From NCBI RefSeq assembly GCF_027887165.1, contig NC_077232.1, positions 7,006,891-7,070,890 of the forward strand: a stretch of DNA of 64,000 bases, given 5' to 3'. The position numbers and the translations under genes are program-made. Position 1 is the first letter of the stretch, and every line of letters starts with the position of its first letter. Positions 55,301 to 64,000 of the stretch are shown one piece after another. This DNA is from Monodelphis domestica (Eukaryota > Chordata > Mammalia > Didelphimorphia > Didelphidae). The notes beneath the pieces were generated by a model. It did not search any database. It was given only the letters and a program-made list of their open reading frames with translations, and was not told the DNA's origin.

Positions 55301-55655
55301 CGAGGCCCCGATAAACAGCTCAGGCATGGCCTCGGGAGAGTGGGCGCCTGTCCCTCCCTTTCCGGTGTGCCTCAGTTCCTCTCTCTGCCCCGCAGCCCCC
55401 CACTGCTGCCCTCCCTCCTCTCCCCTCCTCCCCCTCCTCCTCGCTCTCTCCCGCCCAGGCCGCTTCCTGCTCTGGGTCTCTGGGGGGAGCGGGGAGGGGG
55501 GGGGAGCTGGCAGCCGCCCCAGACTTCGCCTTACAAGGGCCGGAGCCGGCCCCAGGCCCCGCCCTCCCCCGCCCCCCGCCCCGAGGCCCCAGTCTCCTCC
55601 CCCTGTCAAGAGCGGCTGGTGGGGCCCGGCCGGGCCAGAGCGTCGGGGGGCAGCG
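55301..55655 (+). promoter_or_regulatory. CD248: CD248 5' flank and probable 5' UTR
   Basis: GC-rich, pyrimidine-rich sequence ('cctcccctcctccccctcct') followed by G-rich tracts. No clear TATA box. The frame is open upstream of the ATG to 55,326, but that stretch reads as low-complexity Pro/Ser-rich sequence with no family resemblance. Confidence 0.45.
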
Positions 55656-56789
55656 ATGCTGAGGTTACTCCTGGCCTGGGCGGCCCTGGGACCCACCCTG
55701 GGGCCCACCCTGGCCCAGGCTCCGGGGCCCGCCGAGGACGCTGCAGCCTCCTGCGGGCCGACCAGCTGCTACGCGGTCTTCTACCGGCGCCGAACCTTCC
55801 TGGAGGCCTGGAGGGCCTGCCGAGAACTGGGGGGCAACCTGGCCACCCCGAAGACGCCGGAGGAGGCCCGGCGCGTGGGGCTGCTGGCCGGCCGGGAGGC
55901 CCCGAAGGCGCCCGGCCGGCTGCTGTGGATCGGCCTCCAGCGGCAGCCCCGCCAGTGCCACCCTCAGCGCCCGCTGCGGGGCTTCACCTGGACCACCGGC
56001 GACCAGGACACGGCCTTCACCAACTGGGCTGCGGCCGGCGGCCCCGGCGCCTGCCCGGCCTCGCGCTGCGTGGCCATGGAGGCTGCGGGCGGCCAGCTGT
56101 GGCGTGAGGGCTCCTGCACGCTGCCCGTGGACGGCTACCTGTGCCAGTTCGGCTTCGAGGCGGCCTGCCCGGCTCTGGAGCTCGAGGAGGGCCAGGCCGG
56201 CCCCGCGCTCTACACCACCCCCTTCCAGCTGGTCACCGACGCCCTGGCCTGGCTGCCCTTCGGCTCCGTGGCCGACGTGCCCTGCCTGGACGGCGGCGGC
56301 GCCTCCCTGCTCTGCATGCAGAGGCCCGAGGGGGGCGTGGGCTGGTCCCGCCGGGGGCCGCTGTGCCCGGGGCCGGGGCTGGGCAGGGCCGGCTGCGCCC
56401 TGGAGAACGGCGGCTGCGAGCACGAGTGCGTGGAGGAGGCGGGCGGCCGGGCGTCCTGCCGCTGCGCGGAGGGCTTCAGGCTGGACGGCGACGGGCGCAG
56501 CTGCGTGGATCCCTGCGCAGACGCCCCCTGCGAGCAGCAGTGCGAGCCGGGCGGGCCCGGGGGCTACAGCTGCCACTGCCGCCTGGGCTTCCGGCCGGCC
56601 GAGGACGACCCGCACCGCTGCCTGGACACGGACGAGTGCCAGATCCCCGGCGTGTGCCAGCAGATGTGCGTCAACTACGTCGGGGGCTTCGAGTGCTACT
56701 GCAGCGAAGGGCACGAGCTGGAGCCCGACGGCATCAGCTGCAGCCCCCTGGGAGCCGGGCAGGGCGCGCTGGTCGGGGAGACGCAGGAG

Positions 56790-56825
<36 letters not shown>

Positions 56826-57827
56826 GCCTGGGACAGCTTCGAGGGCGGCTGGACCGAGTCCGCCGGGCCCCTCTGGCTGGACCCCACAAGCCAGGCGCTC
56901 GCTTTTGAGCCGCCCTCCAGACCCCTGCTCCCCCACGGAACTCCCTCCAGGCCGCCCCTCTTCGTTCCCCCGAGGTCTCCCTACCGACCCCCGCTCCTCT
57001 CAGTCACCCGGCCCCCTGCCCACTGGCTCCCCGTGATCCCCGCCACCCGCCCACCTCTGCCCCCAGCCTACAAACTCCCCGTCTTTTCTGCCACCCTCGC
57101 CCCTGCGCACAGGCTTCCTCCCACCCTCGTGTCCCGGCCCCCTTTGCCTCCCCGGGGGCCCAGCACCCACCTTCCGCAGCCCCCTAGCCTTCCTAGCAAG
57201 CCGCCCCTCCTGGTCCCTGGCGCCCAGCACCCTCTGCCCTCCCTCCAGCAGCCCCCCCTGCATTCTGGCACCCGTTCTCCTCTCCCTGCCCCGGTCACTG
57301 CCCCCCACAGGCCTGGGCCCCCAGCCCCCTCACCCCCCGGGCTGGCCACCCCACAGCCCTCCCTTCCTCCCACCCTCCCTCTCCCTCATCCCACCACTCC
57401 GGCCCCTCCGCCCCCCACCTCCAGATGGCCCTCACCTGCCCCCTCCCCCTCTGCTCCGTGGGAGCCCCCCTCCTTCCCTGCCACTCCTCCTCAGCTCCCA
57501 GGGACCCCCTCCCAGGCGGCCAGCAGCCTCCCAGGCCCTGGGTCGGCCCTGGACGTCCTGGGGGCCTCTCCGCCGTCCCCCACCGCCCGGAGCCGGAGCC
57601 GCAGGGATGACCGCTGGCTGCTGGTGGCCCTCCTGGTGCCCACCTGCGTGTTCCTGGTGATTCTCTTGGCTGTGGGGATCGTGTACTGTACCCGCTGCGG
57701 GCCTCGGGCCCCCACCAAAAGCATCACAGACTGCTACCACTGGATCACAAACTCGGGGGCCAAGGGGGAGCCTGAGCCCAAGGGGGGCAGCCTGGCAGGG
57801 GTCATGACCTGCAGAACCAGTGTGTGA
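55656..57827 (+). CDS. CD248: Endosialin / tumour endothelial marker 1 (single exon)
   Basis: Type I transmembrane glycoprotein of the C-type-lectin group 14 family, known from pericytes and stromal fibroblasts, binding extracellular-matrix partners. Intronless, as in human; 723 aa (human 757 as I recall). The start is the ATG before LRLLLAWAALGPTLG, which gives a signal peptide of about 22 residues. Then come a C-type-lectin-like domain (about 30-160; CYAVF, WIGLQ, FTWTTGDQDTAFTNW), a sushi-like segment (about 165-235), three EGF-like modules (about 246-283, 285-322 and a calcium-binding one at 324-361 starting DTDECQ), an acidic run (about 377-394, alternating Glu/Asp), and a mucin-like Pro/Ser/Thr-rich stalk to about 645. 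The transmembrane helix is LLVALLVPTCVFLVILLAVG (about 654-675), and the short tail ends CRTSV, a PDZ-type C-terminus. The stalk is more Pro-rich and less conserved than the rest. AATAAA follows at 58308. Confidence 0.97.
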
Positions 57828-58307
57828 TTGGTGGGAAGGAGGAGGACCAGAGCCTCCCTTCCTCGGACCTGTGAGGAGCCAGCCCTCTCCCATGGCCCTG
57901 GGGGGAGGGCGCCCCACTAGACTGAAGCCCAGGAAACTGCACCCGGGACCGACGGGGAGCCCAGCTGCCCCTTCGGCCCCAAGCTCACTACTACTCTCCA
58001 GAGGGTCGGGGGAACCCAGGTACGCTGCCCCCCACCCCAGCTCGCCTCCGCGGACACTGCTGCCCCCGACAGGCACACCTGGGCCAGCTCTGTCTGCCAG
58101 GACCCAGGCGCCAGCTCGCTGCACTCGCTGTGGGGCACCGGCCCTCCCGCTGTGCCCCATCCCCTCTGCTCACCCCTCTCCAGGCCCCGGCCCCACCCAG
58201 TGGAAATTGCTTGGCCCCAGGACCCTGCCAGGGCTTGGGTGCGAGGGGAGGGGTGGCGGGTGGGAGGGGAAGCACACCTGCACTGGCCAGGGCCTGGAAT
58301 ATTCTCC

Positions 58308-58313
58308 AATAAA
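58308..58313 (+). terminator. CD248: CD248 polyadenylation signal
   Basis: AATAAA in 'ctccaataaatggggtgg', about 480 bp after the stop, followed by GT-rich sequence. Confidence 0.75.
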
Positions 58314-58329
58314 TGGGGTGGTGACCCTT

Positions 58330-61080
58330 AGCTCTGCTTTTCCTATGGGAGCTGGGGCGGGGCCCAAGGGCTGGAAGGAGGGAGCCCCAGAGACCCCAAG
58401 CCCAGTCCAGAGAGGGCCTGGGGGAGGACAGAGAGGCTTTCTTGTCTCCTTTCCCCAAAGCCTCAAAGACCATCCGTAGGATCCATCTTGGAGGCAGCAA
58501 CACCTGTGATGACAAATGAGGAAACTGAGTCTCACAGGGCGGCAGGGACTTCTCTACGGTCACCCTGCTGGTTTGCGGCAGATGAGTGATTTGAACCCGG
58601 AGATGTTTCGTGCTCTTTTCTCACTATGACCTCCCGCAGGACCCTGGCCAGGTCCGGAGACGGGCAGGGATGTGGCGCTGAGGCTCTCGGACTGCAGGCT
58701 CCCATCTCTCCTGCCTGCCTGCCAGGGTGCTCCCCACGTCCATCCCCACAGCTGGCCCAGAAGGGAAACGGGAGGGATGCTCCGAGGGAGGTTCTTGGCT
58801 GCTTCCTGGCAGACGGGCGTCCTTTGACGCCCTGATGTCCCTCTGGGGAGCCCCCCCCCCCAGAGCATTTGATCCGCCAGGACCTGCCCTCTGACCCCTT
58901 CCAGGGCCCGGGAGGTCGCAGTGAAGGCCAGACTTTGCCGAAGGGGAAGATGGGAGAAAGGCCCAAGCCTCAGCCTTGGACCTCCTTACTCCCCCGGAGC
59001 CCAGAGGAAGGAGTGGGCCTGGGCATGGAGCTTTAGGAATTCAGGGGCCTCAAGAGGGAGAATCAGACAGACTGGGAACCTTTGAATCTTGGTTTAGAGG
59101 AGGAAACTGAGGCAGAAGGCAAGGAGGGCCTTGGTACAAGTCCTGATCTAGGCTCTGAGGGCCAATCTGTTCCTGGGGGGGCCCGAAGGCCAAGGGGGGG
59201 AGGCTGAGGCTCCTGGGCCCCCCAATCCCTGTAATTTCCCAATCCCAGCATCTAGGGGTCTCTAATTACAAGCAGGACTGAGTATCTCAGCCGCAGCCCC
59301 GCCCCTCCCTGGGGCCTCCATCCCTTTCCCATGAGGGTGGCCATGAGAGCCTGAGAGCGCCAGGTCTGTACCAGAGAGCACATCCCCCTCCTACGGCCTG
59401 GGCCCAGCTTGGCCTTCATAGGGCAAAGTAGGAGGTCCCCAGGGAGGCCTTCCTGAGGGAGTCTGGGAGGGGGAGGGGACGGGGCACCGCAGGGGAGTCT
59501 CAACAGGGGCCAGGATGGGAGGGGGCTGCCGAGGCCCCCAGCAGAGAGAAGGAGGGGCCTGGACCAGGGCTGCCTCTGCTCTCACGTTCCCCTAACTCAA
59601 ACCAGACGTGCCTCCACCTCTCAGATCCGGCCCAAGTTTCTAACATGGGAGCCCAAAGGAGGAAGGGTGGGAGTGGAGGTGGGGGTGGGGTGAGAAAGAG
59701 GGAGGGAGACAGACAGACAGAGGAAGATGTTCACGACACTCCCCACTGCTCTGGGAGACTGAGGCTGACAAACTCCAGAGGCAGGAAATCGAAATGCCTG
59801 GGGCCGAGGGGGGCCGGGACCACTCCAGGGGTCAGGACGGGAGGCTGCCAAGGCGGAGGAGTGGACAGAAAGAGAAGTGGGGAGCGGGATGGAGCCGGTA
59901 GTAAGGACGAGGCCAGGGATGAGCTGGGATGGGGAGACGTCCGGAGAGCAGTTTGCACTGGGGGCAGAAGCCGAGGCCAAGGCAGAGCCGGGCAGAGGTA
60001 GAGCAGTGACAGGGCTGAGGTCGAGGGCTGGGATGGGGCAAAGACTAGGGGGAAAGGGGGAAGAGGAGGGGATGGGCCAAGGTTAGGGGCAAGGCCTGGG
60101 TGAGTGTCTGTGGAGGGGGGAAGGAAGGGGGATCCTTCCCTTTCGAGCTCCCAGGACATCTAGGGACACCCCGATGGCAGGAAGGAGTTAACTCGGCTTC
60201 AGCCAAAGCTGGAGGGGGGAAGGGGAGGCGGGAGGGGGCCTCAGAGAGCTCTTTGTCATCCCCTAATGAACACCAGATGCGGGGTGGCGTGCGGCCCTGA
60301 ACGCCGGCCCCTGCCCGCCCCAACTCTGCCCAGGCCACGCCCCCAAACCTCATCTCCAATTGGAAGCCATAGGCCCCACCCCCAGGGAGCCGTGCCTCCC
60401 CAGGCCTTCAAGCCCCGCCCACAGGTAACCCCAGACTCCGTCTTCTTGTATCGGGACTCGCCCCCTCCGGATGCCTCTTGTTCTTGTGCTGGGGTCGAGG
60501 ATCTGGCTCTAGATATTGGATGCTGGGATCTCGGAAGCCATCTAGTCCAGTTGAGGGAGGAGTCCCCCGCAAGGTAGCACTCAGGCACTGCTTGGAGACG
60601 TCCCGTTATGCGTAACTCACTACCTACCAGACCATTTCACTTTGGGGAAGTGTCCCCTAATCCCGAGGGAGCTCGTTTTGTTCTCGGAGACCAAGCAGAG
60701 CCAATCTGAACGTTTCTCAACTTCTGGGATACAGGTAAAACAGTTCCGATATGGAAAAACGAAAACTCAATTCGGTTCATTTTATTTATTGTGAGTCTAA
60801 GATATGGGAGAGAGGGGGCGGGAGTAAATGAATTGGGTCAGAGTGCTGGGGGCGGGACAGGACTCTGGAGTGGCCCCCATGAGTGAGTCTTTGTCGCCAC
60901 CTACTGCTCATATGACCTAAACTCACCCAAGTGCAAGTCCTCACCTCAGATGGGTTCAGCCATTTCCCCAGTTCTCTGAGATGTAAGGCTGAACGCAACA
61001 GTAGCAATTACTCTGTTCAACTCCTTTAATTCATCAAATAAAACGGAAGCCAACAAAACTAATCCAAGCTGTTGCCAAAG
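58330..61080. other. Intergenic DNA downstream of CD248
   Basis: No gene recognised. Contains a SINE-like fragment at 58,507-58,630 (-), a short MIR-like piece at about 59,090-59,130, and a small AT-rich island with TAATT motifs at about 59,230-59,275. GC content drops after about 60,700. Confidence 0.5.
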
Positions 61081-61590
61081 GCTGTCCATTTCACCTCTGT
61101 AACACCTCTTGTAGATTTCACCTCTGCAATACTCTTTGATTTCATTTCTGCAACATCTCATTCATTGTGATCTGACTCATCTCTTGTAAATTTCTTCTCT
61201 GTGACATCTTTTTAAAAGATTTCACCTACATAACACCCCTTGTTAATTTCACCTCTGCACTATTTCTTGTAGATTTCACCCCCCTTCTTCCATCTCTTGT
61301 AGATTTCATCTCTGCAACAGGTCTCCTAGATTTCACTTCTGTAACATCTCATTCAGCTCTGCAGCATCTCTTGTAAATTTCATCTCTGGAACATCTCTTT
61401 CAGGTTTCACCTACTGAAATCCCTTGTTGATTTCACCTCTGCAACATCTCTTATGTAGTTTGCCTCTCTAGTAGCTCTTTTAGAGTTCACCTTCTTGATA
61501 TCTTGTAGATTTCACCTATAAAGTATCTCTTGTTGATTTTGTCTTTGAAACATCTTTTGTAGATTTCACTTCTGCAACACTTCTTCAATA
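61080..61590. repeat. Old, degenerate ~30-bp tandem repeat
   Basis: More than a dozen diverged copies of 'tgtagatttcacctctgcaa' plus 'catctct', with variable spacing of roughly 27-36 bp. On the - strand it reads as a loose 9-10-residue Cys/Arg/Glu repeat, which is not a credible protein. Confidence 0.85.
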
Positions 61591-61599
61591 CCCCTACTC

Positions 61600-62345
61600 T
61601 GGTGCAGACCCCTATCTTCTCATTTTGGGTTATTGCAATAGCTGCTGGAGGGTCTGCCTGCCTCCATATTTTTCCCTTTTTCAGTCCATCCTCCAGCCAC
61701 CAGAGTGATTTTCCCAAAACACAGATTTGACTATGTCCCTCAATAAATAAACTCTCCTTAATCAAATACAAAATGCTCTTTGGCATTCAAAGCCCTTCAT
61801 AATCTAGCCCCCTCCTCCTTTTGCAGTCTTCTCCCACTTTACTCCCTAACATGTGTCATCCACCTTTTGGTTCTTCCAGGAACAAGCTACTCTGTCTTTT
61901 TAACAATGGGTGTTTTCTCTGCCTGTACCTACTGCCTATGGTGTTCTCCCTCTTCAAGACCTAGTTAAAATCCCACCTTCTAAAGAAAGTCTTTCCTATT
62001 CCTCTGTAATTCTAGAGGCTTCCCTCTCTTATTTTTTATTTTTCCTGTACATAGCTTATCTGCATATATTTCTTGTCTCTCCCATTAGATTAAAAAAAAA
62101 AAACAAAACCTTGCCTTGTGTCTAGAAGGCAAACAGGGTTAAATGACTTGCCTAAGATCACACAGCTAGGAAGTGTCTGAGGCCAAATCTGAACCCAGGT
62201 CCTCTTGACTCCTGGACTGGCTCTCTACTGCTGCTCCTCTCATGAAAATGTAAGCTCCTTGAGGCAAGACTGTCTTTTGTCTTTCTTGTATCATCAGGGT
62301 TTTAGCACAGTGTTGTGCAATCAATACATGTTGATTGACTGCCCA
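61600..62345 (+). mobile_element. L2/CR1-type LINE 3' region, split by a SINE
   Basis: 'ccaccagagtgattttccc', 'caaagcccttcataatctag' and 'cctgtacatagcttatc' run up to 62,085; after the SINE the tail resumes with 'atgtaagctccttgaggcaa' and 'tgttgattgac'. An old element with a younger insertion. Confidence 0.65.
62088..62222 (-). mobile_element. SINE nested in the L2-like element
   Basis: Starts with an A-rich run, then 'aaatgacttgcctaagatca' and 'tctgaacccaggtcc'; antisense. Its position shows it inserted after the host LINE fragment. Confidence 0.75.
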
Positions 62346-62465
62346 ACTTGTTCAAGGTCACACAAGTGGCCAAAATGGGATTCTAGCCCATTTTGGACCA
62401 CCAAACTCTAAACTGTGCAGTGTAGAGGTTGTCCTACTGGGTTTTTCTTGTTGTTTCAAAAACAA

Positions 62466-62664
62466 AACCACAAAACCCCTTATTTTCTGTCTTGGAATCA
62501 ATACTGAGTATCAGTTCCAAGGCAGATTGGTAAGGGTTAGTAATCAGGGTTAAGTGACTTGCCCAGGGTCACACAACTAGTCTGTCCCTGAAGTTAGATT
62601 TGAACCTAGGACTTCCCATTTCCAGCCCTGGTTCTCTATCCATTGAGCCAACTAGCTGCCCCAG
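62466..62664 (-). mobile_element. tRNA-type SINE, antisense, near full length
   Basis: 'tgtcttggaatcaatactg', 'gtgacttgcccagggtcac', 'gatttgaacctaggac' and 'ccaactagctgcccca' in order. Confidence 0.85.
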
Positions 62665-64000
62665 CCTTGCTCTGTTTGCTTATATCTTGGTATTCCCAGT
62701 GTCAGGAACACAGTAGGTACTCAATAAATGTTTGTTGATTGAATATGGGGGTCACTGGCTGGTGTTTAAAGGGCTGGACTCTATAACCCAGCCATAGGAG
62801 GGAGTAGATTCTCTTCAGAGTGGGGACTACACCAGAGTCCCTGAGGTGAGAGCACCTGGAGAGCAATACTGTGGCTAACAGCAAGCCTGTGAGACTTTGG
62901 GCTTCCCCAAGGAGGATATGTTTGTTGACTCAAGTACCAGGGCATCCAGGGATTGCTGAGAAGCCTCACAGTCAGCACCACATTTCAAGCTAGGAGGAAG
63001 TTAAGAGGAGACTATTTCCTAGAGGAAGCAACGGAGACCCCAGAAAGAAGAGACTAGCCCCAAGTCCCATAAGCCGCACCCAGATCCGAGCCATAGTGTT
63101 TTGCTTCTGTTCCAGAGGGTCTTTAGCCTCCTCTTCTCACCACTCACTCAATGGCATTATAGCTAGAAGAATCCCGAGATATTTAATCTGGTCTCACTTT
63201 ACTGATAGGAAACTGAGGCTGCCCAGGGTCACCTAAGGTAGGTGCTCAAGCCCACTGGAATCGGGGCCATTCCTGAGGAACCCCTACAGTCCATTCAGGC
63301 CCAGGGCCCGAGTCCTAGTCTGTGCCTCTATTCCCCTTCCTGGTCTAGGCAGCCTCTTGGATGGGCAAAATGTGCCAGAGACAGACCAAATGATAGAGTG
63401 TGTATTGGAATACTTGGAGTCTTTTCCTCTACTGACCTCAGGTTCCCCAAATGTAAAATAAATTGGCAGGGACTAGGCAGTCTGCCAGGCCCTTGGAGCT
63501 CTGATATTCTTGGCTCAAAGGTCCCTTCCAGCCAGAGGTGGGAGTGCTGTGGGACAGCTGGAGCTTTGTCCCCAGATTATTCCAAGGAACCGACCCATTC
63601 TCTAGCCTAGCCCCTGGGCAGCCTGGCCCGAGCACCCGCATTGCTCCTGAGGAATGGGCTCCGCAGAGAAGTCAGCTTCAGCACATGCCGCCGGTAGTTC
63701 CCTCCCCAGAATACGTGCCTCCCTGCCAGCCTAGCCCCAAGCCCACCCCCCTCTTAGCCATCATCCGTGGCCTGTCCTTTGGTCCAGACATCTTCCTCTT
63801 TCTTTTCATCTTCTGGAGCTTAAGGAAACCTAGTTTCCTCTTGAAGACGACACAGATTTGGCTCCATGTCCCCTGTTCGTGCCTAGTGTGGGGCAGTGCC
63901 GTCCTGTTCCCCAGTCACTCATGGCCACCATCACGCCTCCTTGGATGTTGGCTCCACCCAGTTCTGGGTCCTTGTTGCCACCATCTCTGAATGACCTCAG
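62665..64000. other. Right end of window, no gene recognised
   Basis: Contains an L2-type tail at about 62,690-62,745 and a MIR-like piece near 63,200. The remaining sequence is unassigned; short open frames at 63,242-63,990 show no family resemblance. Confidence 0.5.

Noticed and set aside
55326-55655. 110-codon N-terminal extension of CD248
   Set aside because: The frame is open but low-complexity; a clean signal peptide begins at the ATG at 55656, as in human CD248.
63242-63990. Possible TMEM151A or other gene at the right edge
   Set aside because: Short frames there have no recognisable TMEM151 or other family motif; the expected neighbour was not found.

Overview
The window looks like a marsupial (metatherian) nuclear chromosome. 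The repeats show this: many tRNA-headed CORE/MIR-type SINEs with the typical marsupial body (a tRNA-like head, the 'gaccctgggcaagtca' core, and a poly-A 3' end after 'gccttggaaccaatac'), marsupial L1 3' ends, L2/L3-type LINE tails and one short hAT-like DNA transposon. The exact species cannot be told from this sequence.

Five protein-coding genes can be read exon by exon, all on the + strand and all with open frames: SLC29A2 (12 coding exons, 448 aa), B4GAT1 (2 exons, 441 aa), BRMS1 (9 coding exons, 288 aa as read), RIN1 (10 exons, 722 aa) and CD248 (single exon, 723 aa). A tRNA-Ser(GCT) gene lies on the - strand just upstream of B4GAT1. From memory of the human map, this is the 11q13.2 block CD248-RIN1-BRMS1-B4GAT1-tRNA-Ser-SLC29A2 in reverse orientation. 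The human neighbours NPAS4 (left) and TMEM151A (right) were not recognised inside the window.

Layout. 1-16,800: AT-rich, gene-free, full of L1, SINE, L2-like and two LTR-like fossils, with microsatellites. 16,800-18,500: CpG-rich 5' region of SLC29A2. 18,244-25,038: SLC29A2 coding exons, with two recent-looking minisatellites in introns 4 and 7. 25,039-30,600: 3' region and intergenic. 30,604-32,935: tRNA-Ser and B4GAT1. 34,090-40,108: BRMS1 promoter and gene. 41,219-46,003: RIN1, with a minisatellite in intron 9. 46,020-52,745: GC-rich intergenic DNA with old SINEs and a purine-rich array. 52,746-55,300: a 2.5-kb minisatellite ending about 350 bp before the CD248 start codon. 55,656-58,330: CD248. 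58,330-64,000: return to AT-rich, repeat-dense DNA.

The five genes have unrelated jobs and are grouped by conserved synteny, not by an operon: nucleoside uptake (SLC29A2), priming of matriglycan on dystroglycan (B4GAT1), SIN3/HDAC co-repression (BRMS1), RAS-controlled RAB5 activation (RIN1) and a stromal/pericyte C-type-lectin receptor (CD248).

No prokaryotic-style or clearly unprecedented system is present. The most unusual observations are a duplicated splice donor in BRMS1 that keeps a 62-codon intron segment open in frame, a RIN1 stop codon embedded in its polyadenylation signal, a SINE interrupted by a near-identical copy of L1 sequence from about 950 bp away, and four sizeable minisatellites packed into this one gene cluster.
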